A DNA stretch of 64,000 nt from Pseudarthrobacter oxydans (lineage in GTDB: Bacteria > Actinomycetota > Actinomycetes > Actinomycetales > Micrococcaceae): NCBI RefSeq assembly GCF_030812335.1, contig NZ_JAUSSN010000007.1, positions 209,917-273,916 of the forward strand, given 5' to 3'. The position numbers and the translations under genes were made by a program. Each line of letters opens with the position of its first letter. The first letter of the stretch is position 1. The notes beneath the pieces were generated by a model. The model saw nothing but the letters and a program-made list of their open reading frames with translations, had not been told where the DNA came from and searched no databases. Below are positions 41,881 through 52,412 of this stretch, piece after piece.

Positions 41881-42109
41881 TAGGTGCCCAGCCTTTGGGA
41901 CGTCGCATGGCTCTTGTGCACAGCAGGAACAGGGATTGTCCGCAGCGAAAACGGGCAGGTTGGGACTGCCCCCGAACTTGTTGACTCCTTCACCTAAGGC
42001 CGCAGCCCGGCAATGGATCGGCGATTGGCATGCCCGGTGCGAAAATTCGTGGGCCCGGAGTAGTCGGCCGCGCCGATTAAAGGGCTGTTCTATGTGGGAG
42101 GGTTACGGC

Positions 42110-42484
42110 GTGAATCCTGACGACCTCAGCAAGTGGACCGACGCGTACCTTGTCGAGTTGGTGGCCATGGACTCGATCTCGTTGGCAAGCGACGCGCGTG
42201 CGAGACGATGGAACACGCATGTCGATCGGATGCAGCGTGCCCAGCTCGAACTGAGAAAGACTGCCGATGGGCGCGCGGCAATTAGGACGATGATGTCCCA
42301 CCCCGTGCCGACCGTGGCCCGGTGGTCCGCAAGTCATTGTCTGTTCTGGGCTGAATCCGAAGCCCGGGCTTATCTGCAGGCTCTAGCAAGCTCGGGCGGC
42401 GTCGGGTCCTTCGAAGCGAAGATGGTGCTGCGTGAATTCAACGCCGGCCGCCTCCGGATGGGCTGGGAACCCAAGAGCAGATGA
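42110..42484 (+). CDS. DUF2019-like protein
   Basis: A 124-residue helical protein whose C-terminal half resembles DUF2019 (HEAT-like) proteins: TVARWSASHCLFWAESEARA, YLQALASSGGVGSFEAKMVL. GTG 42110 has GGGAGGG eight bases upstream; ATG 42092 is an alternative. It is the last gene of the accessory region before the propionate genes. Function unknown. Confidence 0.62.
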   Translation: MNPDDLSKWTDAYLVELVAMDSISLASDARARRWNTHVDRMQRAQLELRKTADGRAAIRTMMSHPVPTVARWSASHCLFWAESEARAYLQALASSGGVGSFEAKMVLREFNAGRLRMGWEPKSR

Positions 42485-42791
42485 TCGTGGCCTGCCATAT
42501 TTGTTCGTCCGTTGCGGCATGTTGATATCGGATGAAATCCTGCTGACTGTCCCGCACGGGTTCCCCATACGGACATTTTGTGAGTGGTGCAGACGAGTGT
42601 GGACATTCGGTGCAGACGACTTCGGAAACTGACACTGCCCCTACCGGGGGGCCGGGGGAACTGCGACAGCCGGAAGATAACCCGTCACTCAATGCAGACT
42701 TTCGCCGCTGACGCCCGGCCCCGGCAGCGGAATCACGCCGTCGGAGCCGACGGAGGATCCAAAAGCCTGCTCAGCGTGACACCTAACACCG
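42485..42791. other. 307-bp gap at the right edge of the accessory region
   Basis: No gene is supported. CCCCTACCGGGG at 42646 is a short palindrome that loosely resembles the right half of the boundary repeat. Confidence 0.4.
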
Positions 42792-44705
42792 CTATTCCGC
42801 AGCTACTCCCCCCGCGGCCGCGGGCCGGAGCGTTCCGATGAGCTGGTCGATCACGCCGGCGTCCTCGATCGTGGAGGGCACCACATAGTCCTCGCCGTCG
42901 GCGATCTGGCGCATGGTCTTGCGAAGGATCTTGCCGGAGCGGGTCTTGGGGAGGGCTTCCACCACGGTGACGTGCTTGAAGTCGGCAACGGCGCCGATGT
43001 CGCGCCGGACCAGCGCGATGAGGTCCTTGACCAGGATCTCCTCGGGCACGTCGACCCCTGATTTGAGCACCACGTAGCCGCTGGGGCGCTGGCCCTTCAA
43101 CGGGTCGGCGAGTCCGATCACGGCGCATTCGGCGACGGCCGGGTGCTGGCCGATGACCTGTTCCATGGCGCCAGTGGACAGGCGGTGGCCGGCCACGTTG
43201 ATGATGTCGTCGGTGCGGCCCATCACGAAGAGGTAGCCGTCCTCATCCCGGTAGCCGGAGTCGCCGGTGGCGTAGTAGCCCTCGAACGCCTGCAGGTACG
43301 AGGAGATGTAGCGTTCGTCGTTGCCCCAGAGCGTCGTCAGCGTGCCCGGCGGCAGCGGAAGCGCCAGGACGATGTTGCCCTCCGTCCCCGCCTCGACGTC
43401 CGTCCCCGCTCCGTCGACGATGTTCAGCTTGAAGCCCGGCATCGGCACACTGGGCGAGCCTGCCTTGATCGGCAGGCCGTCGAGCCCGCGCGGGTTGGCG
43501 CAGATGGCCCAGCCGGTCTCCGTCTGCCACCAGTGGTCCACGACCGGGACGCCCAGGACCCGGGAGGCCCAGTGGAACGTGTCGGTGTCGAGCCGTTCAC
43601 CGGCGGCAAACAGGGTGCGCAGGCTGGAAATGTCGTACCCGCCGAGCAGGCTGGCCTCGGGGTCGGCCTTCCGGATGGCGCGCAGGGCGGTGGGCGCGGT
43701 GAACAGCACGTTGACCTTGTGGTCCTGGATGACGCGCCAGAACGCCCCGGCGTCGGGGGTCCCGACGGGCTTGCCTTCGTAGAGAACGGTCGTGGCGCCG
43801 GCCAGCAGCGGGCCGTAGACGATGTAGGAGTGCCCCACCACCCAGCCGACGTCGGATGCCGTCCACATCACGTCGCCTGGTCCGATGTCGTAGATGTTCT
43901 TCAAGGTCCAGCTGAGCGCAACGGCGTGGCCGCCGTTGTCCCGCACGACGCCCTTGGGGGCGCCGGTGGTTCCGGAGGTGTAGAGGATGTAGAGCGGGTC
44001 GGTGGCCTTGACGTCAACCGGTGCGGCGGGCGCGGCGGAGGCCATCTCGGTGTCCCAGTCCAGCCAGCCGGCGTGGTCGGCCGCCGAGGAGGCGAAGCCG
44101 TCGCGCGCCTTCACCAGGACGGGGGTGTCCGGCACCCCGGCCAGGCCGAGGGCTTCCCTGACGGCGGGGAGGTATTCGATCCGGCGCGAGGGTTCGATGC
44201 CGCCGGAGGCCGTGACCACCGCGGCAGGGGCGGCGTCGCGGATGCGGGCGGCGAGTTCCTTGGGGGCGAAGCCGCCGAAGACGACGGAGTGCACGGCGCC
44301 GAGCCGGGCGGTGGCGAGCATCGCGATGGCCGCCTCGGGGATCATCGGCATGTAGATCACAACACGGTCGCCTTTGCCCACGCCCTGGCTGCGCAGAACC
44401 CCGGCGAACCGGGCGACGAGGTCCGTGAGTTCCGCGTAGCTGAAGCGCTGCTGTGTGCCGAGCATGGCGGAGTCATAGATCAGGGCGTCCTGGCCGCCCC
44501 TCCCCTCCTCCACGTGGCGGTCCAGCGCGTTGTAGGACGTGTTGAGCACACCATCGGGGAACCAGTCGTACAGCGGCTTCCGGCTGGAATCGAGGGCACG
44601 CTGCGGTGGAGTGGTCCACGAGATCTTTGCTGCGGCGTCCAGCCAGAATGCTTCGGGCGTATCCAGGCTGCGTGCGTAGCTGTCCCGGTAATTCTTGCTA
44701 ACCAT
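42792..44705 (-). CDS. prpE: Propionyl-CoA synthetase
   Basis: A 637-residue acyl-CoA synthetase of the ANL superfamily that activates propionate. Signatures: [20 protein letters not shown] (AMP-binding), [14 protein letters not shown], and the C-terminal acetylatable Lys in [13 protein letters not shown]. Acetyl-CoA synthetase is the close alternative; the divergent prpDBC cluster favours propionate. ATG 44705 ([10 protein letters not shown]) is chosen because the upstream extension crosses the operator region. Confidence 0.88.
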   Translation of the reverse strand: MVSKNYRDSYARSLDTPEAFWLDAAAKISWTTPPQRALDSSRKPLYDWFPDGVLNTSYNALDRHVEEGRGGQDALIYDSAMLGTQQRFSYAELTDLVARFAGVLRSQGVGKGDRVVIYMPMIPEAAIAMLATARLGAVHSVVFGGFAPKELAARIRDAAPAAVVTASGGIEPSRRIEYLPAVREALGLAGVPDTPVLVKARDGFASSAADHAGWLDWDTEMASAAPAAPVDVKATDPLYILYTSGTTGAPKGVVRDNGGHAVALSWTLKNIYDIGPGDVMWTASDVGWVVGHSYIVYGPLLAGATTVLYEGKPVGTPDAGAFWRVIQDHKVNVLFTAPTALRAIRKADPEASLLGGYDISSLRTLFAAGERLDTDTFHWASRVLGVPVVDHWWQTETGWAICANPRGLDGLPIKAGSPSVPMPGFKLNIVDGAGTDVEAGTEGNIVLALPLPPGTLTTLWGNDERYISSYLQAFEGYYATGDSGYRDEDGYLFVMGRTDDIINVAGHRLSTGAMEQVIGQHPAVAECAVIGLADPLKGQRPSGYVVLKSGVDVPEEILVKDLIALVRRDIGAVADFKHVTVVEALPKTRSGKILRKTMRQIADGEDYVVPSTIEDAGVIDQLIGTLRPAAAGGVAAE

Positions 44706-44776
44706 GAAAATGAGTCCCGTCCACGACGATGTGATGGTGCTCATGGTAGCCCCGTCCGGGCGCACGGCACAAGGCG

Positions 44777-44788
44777 TATGTATACAAA
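44777..44788. promoter_or_regulatory. Putative GntR operator 1
   Basis: ATGTATACAAAG contains the palindrome TGTATACA, the half-site geometry of GntR/FadR-type operators. It lies in the prpE-gntR intergenic region. Confidence 0.55.
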
Positions 44789-44839
44789 GCTGCCAGTACC
44801 GAACCCAATTCACGTCAAATGCTGGGCAAAAGGAACATC

Positions 44840-44851
44840 CGTGTATACACT
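44840..44851. promoter_or_regulatory. Putative GntR operator 2
   Basis: CGTGTATACACT carries the same TGTATACA palindrome, 63 bp (about six helical turns) from operator 1 and 30 bp before the regulator start. Confidence 0.55.
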
Positions 44852-44880
44852 GGACATCGTCAGCCAACGAAGGAGTCAGG

Positions 44881-45522
44881 ATGCGCGCCAGCGACAAGGC
44901 CTATGCGGCCCTGCGCGACGACATCATCGAGTGGCGCCTGGCGCCGGGGACGGTACTCGCCGAAGTGGAGCAGTCCGAGCGGCTCGGCATCTCCCGCACC
45001 CCGCTGCGGGAGGCCCTGAGCCGGCTCACCGCGGAGGGCCTGACGACGACGGCGGGCGGCCGCGGCGTCGTCGTCACCGACATCTCGCTGGAGGACATCG
45101 ACGAGCTCTTCGAGCTGCGCGAAACCCTCGAGGGCAAGGCAGCGGCGCTGGCCGCCGAACGCGGCGACGCCGCCACCTTCGAACAGCTCCGCAACGAACT
45201 GTGCCAGGCCCCCTCGCTGATCAGCGCCGGGGACCCGGCCCGGCACGACTACTACGGCCTGGTCGGACGCCTGGACACCGCCATCGACGCCGCGATCCAC
45301 AACTCCTACCTCGCCCAGGCGATGCGCAGCCTGCGCGTCCACCTGGTCCGGGTCCGCCGGCTGGCGGCCGACGACGCCGAACGGCTCACCGCGGCTGCCG
45401 CCGAACATGCCGCCATCGCCGAGGCGATCGCCGCCGGCAACCCCCGGCTGGCGGAGGCCGCAACCACACTCCACCTGCACCGCAGCCTTTCCCACGTCAA
45501 AGCCACGCATACACCTCAATAG
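44881..45522 (+). CDS. GntR-family transcriptional regulator (FCD subfamily) of the propionate genes
   Basis: The 213-residue regulator has an N-terminal winged helix ([40 protein letters not shown]) and a C-terminal FCD ligand-binding domain ([27 protein letters not shown] with metal-site-like His). ATG 44881 follows GAAGGAG. Located between prpE and prpD, it probably senses a methylcitrate-cycle intermediate and represses both transcripts through the TGTATACA sites. Confidence 0.9.
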   Translation: MRASDKAYAALRDDIIEWRLAPGTVLAEVEQSERLGISRTPLREALSRLTAEGLTTTAGGRGVVVTDISLEDIDELFELRETLEGKAAALAAERGDAATFEQLRNELCQAPSLISAGDPARHDYYGLVGRLDTAIDAAIHNSYLAQAMRSLRVHLVRVRRLAADDAERLTAAAAEHAAIAEAIAAGNPRLAEAATTLHLHRSLSHVKATHTPQ

Positions 45523-45551
45523 CACGCATCCACCGCACTAAAAGGAGCACC

Positions 45552-47072
45552 ATGGTCAAGGAACACCACGTCCGCGTTTACAAGAGCGAGGAAAACCTGC
45601 CCCGCGAGGACCAGCTCGCCTTCAAGATAGCCCAGGTGGCTGCCGATCCCGTCGCCGTCTCCGCCGAGGTCACCGACATGGTGATCAACCGGGTGATCGA
45701 CAACGCCTCGGTGGCGGTTGCCTCGCTGAACCGCGCCCCGATCGTCGCGGCCCGCGCGCAGGCCCTGACCCACGGCCCCACCACCGGCGGCAAGGGCTCG
45801 AAGGTCTTCGGCATCGAAGAGCGGGTGGCCCCCGAGTGGGCTGCCTGGGCCAACGGCGTGGCCGTCCGTGAGCTCGATTACCACGACACCTTCCTCGCCG
45901 CGGACTACTCCCACCCGGGCGACAACATTCCCCCGATTCTCGCCGTCGCCCAGCACGTGGGCTCCAGCGGCCAGGACCTGATCCGCGGCATCGCCACCGG
46001 CTACGAGATCCAGGTCAACCTGGTCAAGGCAATCTGCCTGCACAAGCACAAGATCGACCATGTCGCGCACCTCGGCCCCTCCGCCGCCGCCGGCATCGGC
46101 ACTCTGCTGGGCCTCGACGTCGAGACCATCTTCCAGTCCATCGGCCAGGCTCTGCACACGACCACCGCCACCCGGCAGTCCCGCAAGGGCGAGATCTCCA
46201 CCTGGAAGGCGCACGCCCCCGCGTTTGCCGGCAAGATGGCCGTCGAGTCCGCGGACCGGGCCATGCGCGGCCAGACCTCCCCGGTGCCGATCTACGAAGG
46301 CGAGGACGGCGTCATCGCCTGGATGCTGGACGGCCCCGACGCCTCCTACACCGTGCCGCTGCCGACCCCGGGCGAAACCAAGCGCGCCATCATGGACACC
46401 TACACCAAGGAGCACTCGGCCGAGTACCAGGCCCAGGCGTGGATCGACCTGGCGCGCAAGCTCCACGGCGGGCACCCGGAGGTCACGGACCCGGCCAACG
46501 TAGAGTCCGTGCTGATCAAGACCAGCCACCACACGCACTACGTGATCGGCTCCGGCGCCAACGATCCGCAGAAGTACAGCCCCACCGCCAGCCGCGAAAC
46601 GCTGGACCACTCCATCCCGTACATCTTCACCGTCGCCCTGCAGGACGGCGCCTGGCACCACGTCGATTCCTACGCCCCGGAGCGCGCCACGCGCCCGGAC
46701 ACCGTGGAACTGTGGCACAAGGTCACCACCGTCGAGGACCCGGAATGGACCCGCCGCTACCACTCCCTGGACATCGCGGAGAAGGCCTTCGGCGGGACCG
46801 TTGTCATCACGCTCAAGGACGGCACGGTCATCACCGACGAGATCGCCGTTGCCGACGCCCACCCGCTGGGTGCCCGGCCGTTCGCGCGGGAGCAGTACGT
46901 GAACAAGTTCCGCACCCTCGCCGCGGGCCTCGTCGCCGAAGCGGAAATCGAGCGCTTCCTGGCGGCCGCCGCCCGCCTGCCCGAGCTGGCTGCCGGTGAG
47001 CTGGACGAGCTCAACATCCAGGCCGCCGACGGCGTGATCGACCTGGCCGCCGCACCGAAGGGACTCTTCTAA
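45552..47072 (+). CDS. prpD: 2-methylcitrate dehydratase
   Basis: PrpD (MmgE/PrpD family) dehydrates 2-methylcitrate in propionate oxidation. The 506-residue protein starts [20 protein letters not shown] and contains [20 protein letters not shown], the conserved family region with acidic and His residues. AAAGGAG precedes ATG 45552. prpB begins directly after its stop codon, so the cluster is an operon. Confidence 0.93.
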   Translation: MVKEHHVRVYKSEENLPREDQLAFKIAQVAADPVAVSAEVTDMVINRVIDNASVAVASLNRAPIVAARAQALTHGPTTGGKGSKVFGIEERVAPEWAAWANGVAVRELDYHDTFLAADYSHPGDNIPPILAVAQHVGSSGQDLIRGIATGYEIQVNLVKAICLHKHKIDHVAHLGPSAAAGIGTLLGLDVETIFQSIGQALHTTTATRQSRKGEISTWKAHAPAFAGKMAVESADRAMRGQTSPVPIYEGEDGVIAWMLDGPDASYTVPLPTPGETKRAIMDTYTKEHSAEYQAQAWIDLARKLHGGHPEVTDPANVESVLIKTSHHTHYVIGSGANDPQKYSPTASRETLDHSIPYIFTVALQDGAWHHVDSYAPERATRPDTVELWHKVTTVEDPEWTRRYHSLDIAEKAFGGTVVITLKDGTVITDEIAVADAHPLGARPFAREQYVNKFRTLAAGLVAEAEIERFLAAAARLPELAAGELDELNIQAADGVIDLAAAPKGLF

Positions 47073-47975
47073 ATGCTGTACTCGAAGGTCACCCCGGAGC
47101 AGAAGCGGGTCCGCTTCCGGGAGCTCCTGGCCTCCGGGACGATCCAGCAGTTCCCGGGAGCGTTCAACCCGCTCTCGGCCCGGCTGATCGAGGAAAAGGG
47201 CTTCGCCGGGGTCTACATCTCCGGCGCCGTCCTGGCCAATGACCTGGGCCTGCCCGACATCGGGCTGACCACGCTCACCGAGGTGGCGACCCGCGCCGGG
47301 CAGATTGCCCGGATGACGGATCTGCCCAGCATCGTCGACGCCGACACCGGCTTCGGCGAGCCGATGAACGTGGCCCGCTCGGTCCAGGAGCTCGAAAACG
47401 CCGGCCTCGCCGGCCTCCACATCGAGGACCAGTTCAACCCGAAGCGCTGCGGCCACCTCGACGGCAAGAACGTGGTGGACCTGGACACGGCCACCAAGCG
47501 CATCCGCGCGGCGGCCGATGCCCGGCGTGACCCGAACTTCCTGATCATGGCGCGGACCGACATCCGTGCCACGGACGGCCTGCAGGCAACGCAGGACCGC
47601 GCCAGGGCGCTCGTGGAGGCCGGGGCGGACGCCATCTTCCCGGAGGCCATGAAGGACCTCAGCGAGTTCCAGGCGATCCGTGACGCCGTCGACGTGCCGA
47701 TCCTGGCCAACATGACCGAGTTCGGCCAGAGCGCCCTGTTCACGGTGGAGCAGCTCGCCGGCGTCGGCGTCAACATGATCATCTATCCGGTGACCCTGCT
47801 CCGTAGTGCCATGGGCGCTGCGGAGCGTACGCTGGAATCGATCAAGGCTGACGGTACCCAGGAGGCCCAGGTCGGGAACATGCTGACCCGGGCGCGTTTG
47901 TATGACCTCGTGGACTACGAGGCGTACAACAGCTTCGATACCGGGGTCTTCAATTTCCAGATCCCGGGTCAGTAA
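47073..47975 (+). CDS. prpB: Methylisocitrate lyase
   Basis: PrpB cleaves 2-methylisocitrate to pyruvate and succinate. The 300-residue protein has FPGAFNPLSARLIEEKGFAG, DADTGFGEPMNVARSVQELE (metal site), and EDQFNPKRCGHLDGKNVVD, in which KRCGH carries the catalytic Cys. This signature distinguishes it from isocitrate lyase by length and context. Confidence 0.94.
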   Translation: MLYSKVTPEQKRVRFRELLASGTIQQFPGAFNPLSARLIEEKGFAGVYISGAVLANDLGLPDIGLTTLTEVATRAGQIARMTDLPSIVDADTGFGEPMNVARSVQELENAGLAGLHIEDQFNPKRCGHLDGKNVVDLDTATKRIRAAADARRDPNFLIMARTDIRATDGLQATQDRARALVEAGADAIFPEAMKDLSEFQAIRDAVDVPILANMTEFGQSALFTVEQLAGVGVNMIIYPVTLLRSAMGAAERTLESIKADGTQEAQVGNMLTRARLYDLVDYEAYNSFDTGVFNFQIPGQ

Positions 47976-48039
47976 GCCCCCGCATCGGACTTCCGGCTCC
48001 GGCCGGTTCAACAGGCGACAGGAACAAAGGAGTTTCAGC

Positions 48040-49179
48040 ATGGCTGAACAAGAGATCAAAAAGGGCCTCGCCGGCGTCGTGGTGGATTACACCGCGGTGT
48101 CCAAGGTGAACCCGGACACCAATTCACTGCTGTACCGCGGCTACCCCGTGCAGGAACTGGCCGCCAAGTGCAGCTTCGAGGAAGTCGCCTACCTGCTCTG
48201 GAACGGCGAACTGCCGGACCCGGAGCAGCTGGCGGAGTTCACGGCCCGGGAACGCGCCGGCCGCGCGCTGGACCCTGTGGTCAAGCAGGTCATCGACGCG
48301 CTGCCGACCACCTCGCATCCTATGGACGTCTGCCGCACGGCGGCCTCCGTGATGGGTGCCCGGCACCCGCTCGCCGAGGACTCCTCCCGCGAGGCGAACA
48401 TGGCCAAGGCGGTGGACCTGTTCGCCGCGATGCCGGCGGTGGTGTCCTACGACCAGCGCCGCCGGCACGGCCAGGAGGCCGTGGAGCCCCGCGACGACCT
48501 GGGTTACTCCGCCAACTTCCTCTGGATGGCCTTCGGCGAGGAGCCGGTCCAGGAAGTCGTCGAGGCCTTCAACGTCTCGATGATCCTGTACGCCGAGCAC
48601 TCTTTCAACGCCTCGACGTTCACCGCCCGGGTGATCACCTCGACGCTCTCGGACCTGCATTCGGCCGTGACCGGGGCGATCGGCGCGCTGAAGGGCCCGC
48701 TGCACGGCGGCGCCAACGAGGCCGTCATGCACACCTTCGACGAGATCGGCATCCGTCCGGAGGAGTCCCTGGAGGATGCCCACACCCGGGCCAAGGTGTG
48801 GATGGAGGACGCCCTGGCGCACAAAAAGAAGGTCATGGGCTTCGGGCACCGCGTGTACAAGCACGGCGACTCCCGGGTGCCCACGATGAAGGCGGCCCTG
48901 GACAAGATGATCGCGTACTACGGCCGGCCTGAACTGCTGGGGCTGTACAACGGGCTGGAGTCGGCGATGGACGAGGCCAAGGCCATCAAGCCCAACCTCG
49001 ATTACCCGGCCGGTCCCACGTACCACCTGATGGGTTTCGACACCCCGACCTTCACTCCGCTGTTCGTCGCCAGCCGCATCACCGGCTGGACCGCGCACAT
49101 CATGGAGCAGCTGGACTCGAATTCCCTGATCCGCCCGCTGAGCGAATACAACGGCGTCGAGGAACGGCACCTGGCCTAG
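48040..49179 (+). CDS. prpC: 2-methylcitrate synthase
   Basis: A 379-residue citrate synthase family enzyme that condenses propionyl-CoA with oxaloacetate. It has LLYRGYPVQELAAKCSFEEV at the N-terminus, ILYAEHSFNASTFTARVITS with the first catalytic His, and MGFGHRVYKHGDSRVPTMK with the second; the Asp region follows. ATG 48040 follows AAAGGAG. Context (prpD, prpB, prpE) favours methylcitrate over citrate synthase, although such enzymes can do both. Confidence 0.92.
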   Translation: MAEQEIKKGLAGVVVDYTAVSKVNPDTNSLLYRGYPVQELAAKCSFEEVAYLLWNGELPDPEQLAEFTARERAGRALDPVVKQVIDALPTTSHPMDVCRTAASVMGARHPLAEDSSREANMAKAVDLFAAMPAVVSYDQRRRHGQEAVEPRDDLGYSANFLWMAFGEEPVQEVVEAFNVSMILYAEHSFNASTFTARVITSTLSDLHSAVTGAIGALKGPLHGGANEAVMHTFDEIGIRPEESLEDAHTRAKVWMEDALAHKKKVMGFGHRVYKHGDSRVPTMKAALDKMIAYYGRPELLGLYNGLESAMDEAKAIKPNLDYPAGPTYHLMGFDTPTFTPLFVASRITGWTAHIMEQLDSNSLIRPLSEYNGVEERHLA

Positions 49180-49206
49180 TCCGGGTTCCTGCAGCACGCA
49201 CGACGG

Positions 49207-49245
49207 CGGGCCGGTCACCTCGGGGAGGTGGCCGGCCCGTTTGTC
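49207..49245 (+). terminator. Terminator of the prp operon
   Basis: A 14-bp stem (49207-49220 with 49226-49239, one mismatch) around a CGGGG loop is followed by TTTGT, 28 bp past the prpC stop. It also lies just past the end of the convergent gene at 49251. Confidence 0.85.
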
Positions 49246-49250
49246 GTTGG

Positions 49251-50126
49251 CTAGTCCTTGATTTCCAGGCTGAGGATCATGGCCTTGAGCTTCCGGTACG
49301 CCGGGGTCAGCATGTGGTCCTTGGCTTCGGCCATGGAGTTGAAGATGGGGTCATCGTGCGCCGGACTCTGGGCCGCCCGGTCCGCAAAGGACAGCGTGCC
49401 CTGGGGCGCACCTGCGACGAAGGAGTACATCAGGCAGCTGTCCTTCAGCTGTCCGCTCACGTTGTCGACCAGTCCGATTTGGTAGTCGAAGGCTCCGCCG
49501 TCGGCCCGCATATCGAGGACGCGGTAGGAAAACCGCACCCCGTCTGCCGCGGCCCACTGGCTGTCCACGACGGCGGCCGTGTCCAGCTCCGTCATGGGAT
49601 AGGGACCCGGGCCGCACGCGCCGCCCACCCCGCCGCCGGCACCGTGGTAGAGCTCCGCCGCCTGCATCCGGGCCTCGTTAAAGACGATGATGCGGGTTCC
49701 CTGGCTGTCGCCGGACCCGATGGTGGACTCCTCCGCCGTCCAGCCCTCGGGCAGCTCGAAGGAGGCCCCGGCCGAGGCGCTGACGTAGCGCCCGGCCGTG
49801 GGCGCGGCGGCGGTTCCCTCCGTTGCCGGGGGCGTTGCCTGCGCGCTCGGCTGGGAGCCTGGACCCGCCGATGGCGCACGGCCCGGTTCCGTCGCCAGGG
49901 ACGGAGAAGCGGTCGGGGCCGCCACGGCCCCGGCCGGTCCTGCCGGCTCCGGCGCGGAGGCCAGATTGCCGGCCACGAGCACACCAGCCGTGGCCGCGGC
50001 CGCGGCAGTGGCCAGGATCGCCACCACCCAGGGCCAGCGGCGGCGCGGGGCAGCCTCAGCGAAGGAATCCGCCCTCATTCGGTCGTCGCTGAAGACCCTG
50101 CCCGTGGTGTCCTTGGTCGGTGCCAT
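49251..50126 (-). CDS. Membrane-anchored protein with extracytoplasmic domain, unknown function
   Basis: This 291-residue orphan has a short cytoplasmic N-terminus, one transmembrane helix (WPWVVAILATAAAAATAGVLV), a long Pro/Ala/Ser linker and an outer domain (ASFELPEGWTAEESTIGSG, VRFSYRVLDMRADGGAFDYQ). A Cys pair (GGACGPG, DSCLMYS) may form a disulphide. Start at ATG 50126, with AGGGGG at the right distance. Possibly a PsbP-like lipid-free surface protein, but no family is secure. Confidence 0.65.
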   Translation of the reverse strand: MAPTKDTTGRVFSDDRMRADSFAEAAPRRRWPWVVAILATAAAAATAGVLVAGNLASAPEPAGPAGAVAAPTASPSLATEPGRAPSAGPGSQPSAQATPPATEGTAAAPTAGRYVSASAGASFELPEGWTAEESTIGSGDSQGTRIIVFNEARMQAAELYHGAGGGVGGACGPGPYPMTELDTAAVVDSQWAAADGVRFSYRVLDMRADGGAFDYQIGLVDNVSGQLKDSCLMYSFVAGAPQGTLSFADRAAQSPAHDDPIFNSMAEAKDHMLTPAYRKLKAMILSLEIKD

Positions 50127-50187
50127 GTCCATCCCCCTGTGTTTGTCCTGTTGATAAGTCAATGTCCCGTTGGCCGGCCCGCCCGCG

Positions 50188-50676
50188 TTACCTTTCCCCG
50201 GTAAGTCTTTCGACAGATGCCACACTCTCGTTGTCCTCATTCAGGACAACGACGACGTCGTGCACCTCGCCGGCCAGCGCGGGCGGCAGCCAGTGCCCCG
50301 CGTCCTGCCACATCAGATGCAGCGGCAGTGCCCCTACGTCGAACCATTCGGGCGTAATCTCGGGGCTTTCCGCCGGCTCGCCCTCCCAGCGCCGCGTGGT
50401 GAAGAGCCTGCAGTACATGTTCCACTCGGGGCGGGTCGGGAAGAGGAACTCGATGACGCCGGCCTCGGCCAGGTCCTCCTGCCGGACGACGACGCCGGCT
50501 TCTTCCCAGACTTCGCGGACGACGGCTTCGGCGTCGCTCTCCCCCGCTTCAACGTGGCCGCCAATGCCCACGATCTTGCCCGTGCCGAACCCGGTCCGCT
50601 TCAGCCCCAGGAGCACTTCGGTGCGGGAGCCTGTTTCGCGGAGCAGGAAACATAAAGTGACGGGAGTGGAGGCCAT
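50188..50676 (-). CDS. NUDIX hydrolase, 8-oxo-dGTP diphosphatase-like
   Basis: A 162-residue MutT/MTH1-type NUDIX protein. The box is GGHVEAGESDAEAVVREVWEEAGV. VLLGLKRTGFGTGKIVGIGG before it and EFLFPTRPEWNMYCRLFTTR after it follow the MTH1-like subgroup, which sanitises oxidised purine nucleotides. A core-type gene by composition. Stop at 50188; the ATG at 50676 is clear. Confidence 0.87.
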   Translation of the reverse strand: MASTPVTLCFLLRETGSRTEVLLGLKRTGFGTGKIVGIGGHVEAGESDAEAVVREVWEEAGVVVRQEDLAEAGVIEFLFPTRPEWNMYCRLFTTRRWEGEPAESPEITPEWFDVGALPLHLMWQDAGHWLPPALAGEVHDVVVVLNEDNESVASVERLTGER

Positions 50677-50712
50677 GAAGCCAAGCCTAGCGGCGCGTTG
50701 CGCTCCTGCGGC

Positions 50713-51723
50713 TCAGCCCAGCGCCCGGGGATGCGCGGCGGCATAGATCTCCCGCAGGGTGTCCGCGGTGACCAGTGTGTAGACCTGCGTGGTGGTGACC
50801 GAGGCATGGCCCAGCAGCTCCTGGACCACCCGGACGTCGGCCCCGCCTTCGAGCAGGTGCGTGGCGAAGGAGTGCCGCAGGGTGTGCGGCGAGACGTCCT
50901 TGGTGATGTTCGCCTTCTCCGCGGCGGTCTTGAGGATGGTCCAGGCGCTCTGCCGGCTGATCCGTCCGCCGCGGGCGTTCAGGAAGAGGGCTGGCGTCCC
51001 CTTTCCCTTGGCGGACAGCAGCGGCCGGCCGCGGACCAGGTAGGCGTCCAGGGCGCGGGCGCCGAAGGATCCCAGCGGGACCAGCCGTTCCTTGGATCCC
51101 TTGCCGAAGAGCCGGACGATCGCGGGCCCGGCTTCCCCGGCCGTATGCAGGGAGATGTCGTCGACGTCGAGGCCCACGGCTTCGCTGATCCGGGCGCCGG
51201 TGGAATACAGGAACTCCAGCAGGGCCCGGTCGCGCAGCCCGGTGGCGGTGTCGGTTCCGACTGCCTCCAGGATCCTGGTGACCTCGTCGACGCTGATGGC
51301 CTTGGGCAGGCGCTTGCCGGGCATGGGCGGATGGACGTCGCTGGCCGGGTCGGTGGGAGTTACACCCTCCAGGGCCCAGAATTTGTGCAGCCCGCGCACG
51401 GCCACGACCGTCCGCGCTGCCGACCGGATGCCCAGGGCCGAGCCGCCGTCGGACCCGTCGGAGAGCGCCTGGACGAAGCCGGTGACGTCGTGCCGGGTGA
51501 TCTCTGCGGGACGCTGGCGGCCCGTGCGGGCCAGGTGCCTGGCGTAGCGGGCGAGGTCCCGGCGGTAGGCGGAGAGGGTGTTGGCCGCGAGTCCCCGTTC
51601 CACGCCCATGTGCTGCAGGTAGTCCGTTATGGCGCGGTCGATCGCCGTCAGCGGCCGGGCCGGGGGCTGGCCGGGCGCCTCGGGGTCGGCTGTCAGCGGT
51701 TCCACCATCAGCGGTTCCAGCAT
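50713..51723 (-). CDS. xerD: Site-specific tyrosine recombinase XerD
   Basis: XerD resolves chromosome dimers at dif with XerC. The N-terminal SAM-like domain ([20 protein letters not shown]) is followed by the catalytic domain with [12 protein letters not shown] (Arg), [14 protein letters not shown] (His-x-x-Arg) and [16 protein letters not shown] ending in the nucleophile Tyr. I place the start at ATG 51723, which overlaps the NUDIX stop as TGATG; an ATG at 51750 would add nine residues. It is the core XerD by synteny, not an integron integrase. Confidence 0.92.
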   Translation of the reverse strand: MLEPLMVEPLTADPEAPGQPPARPLTAIDRAITDYLQHMGVERGLAANTLSAYRRDLARYARHLARTGRQRPAEITRHDVTGFVQALSDGSDGGSALGIRSAARTVVAVRGLHKFWALEGVTPTDPASDVHPPMPGKRLPKAISVDEVTRILEAVGTDTATGLRDRALLEFLYSTGARISEAVGLDVDDISLHTAGEAGPAIVRLFGKGSKERLVPLGSFGARALDAYLVRGRPLLSAKGKGTPALFLNARGGRISRQSAWTILKTAAEKANITKDVSPHTLRHSFATHLLEGGADVRVVQELLGHASVTTTQVYTLVTADTLREIYAAAHPRALG

Positions 51724-52385
51724 CAACGCTGGCTGGGATGCGCGGGCCACGGGGCGTTCCCCGGGCGGAGGTTCTTGAAGCCGTCGGCACGGGCGGCCGC
51801 GGCGGCGAGCACGCCGACGACGGCGGACGGGTTGTGCAGGCGCCCCTCCAGCACGGCCTCAACGGCCGCGTCCAGCGGGATCCAGTGCAGCTCGATTTCG
51901 GCTTCCTCGTCGGTGCGGACGTGGAGTTCGTGGCCGGGCACATCACTCAGGTCCCGGGCGAGGTAAATGCGGATGGCCTCGCTGGAGGACCCGGGAGAAT
52001 TGAAGAAGTCGGCGAGCACGTTCCATTGGCCGGCGATGAGGTCGGCCTCCTCGGCGAGTTCCCGGGCCGCGCCGGCCACGAAGTCCTCGCCTTCGACATC
52101 GAGGAGCCCGGCCGGGATCTCCCACAGGTCCATCCCGACGGGGTGCCGGTACTGCTTGATCAGCAGCACTTCGCCGGCGTCGTTCATCGGGAGGACCGCC
52201 ACCGCGCCGGGGTGCTCGATGTAGTCGCGGGTGAGCGGGTCGCCGTCGTCGTGGAGCTGGAAACTGTCACTGACCACGTCCCAGATCCGGCCTTCGTAGA
52301 CCGTCCGGGACGACAAAAGACGGCGCGGGCTCGGTTCGTCCGAAACCTGCCGTGCAGCATGGGGGGTTTCAGGGATACCGGGCAT
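51723..52385 (-). CDS. ADP-ribose pyrophosphatase-type NUDIX hydrolase
   Basis: A 220-residue NUDIX protein of the ADPRase group: [38 protein letters not shown], then [20 protein letters not shown] with EADLIAGQW, a NUDIX box close to consensus. Such a gene lies between pyrG and xerD in many Actinobacteria. It probably hydrolyses ADP-ribose or a related dinucleotide. Confidence 0.9.
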   Translation of the reverse strand: MPGIPETPHAARQVSDEPSPRRLLSSRTVYEGRIWDVVSDSFQLHDDGDPLTRDYIEHPGAVAVLPMNDAGEVLLIKQYRHPVGMDLWEIPAGLLDVEGEDFVAGAARELAEEADLIAGQWNVLADFFNSPGSSSEAIRIYLARDLSDVPGHELHVRTDEEAEIELHWIPLDAAVEAVLEGRLHNPSAVVGVLAAAAARADGFKNLRPGNAPWPAHPSQR

Positions 52386-52412
52386 CGCGCCGTCCTTTGA
52401 TTTAGTTGGGGG

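Noticed and set aside
10959..42791. Classical integron with attC sites
   Set aside because: No tyrosine integrase with an IntI-specific insert is present, and the repeats lack consistent RYYYAAC and GTTRRRY boxes in attC order. Only the copies at 30522 and 38227 contain a GTTAGCC stretch.
43143..47072. A 1309-codon plus-strand open frame
   Set aside because: Its first part is the antisense shadow of prpE and GntR in another frame; only the end from 45552 is a gene, prpD.
50713..51723. XerD-like recombinase as the integrase of the array
   Set aside because: It is coupled to the NUDIX gene after pyrG in the conserved core order and reads as ordinary XerD.
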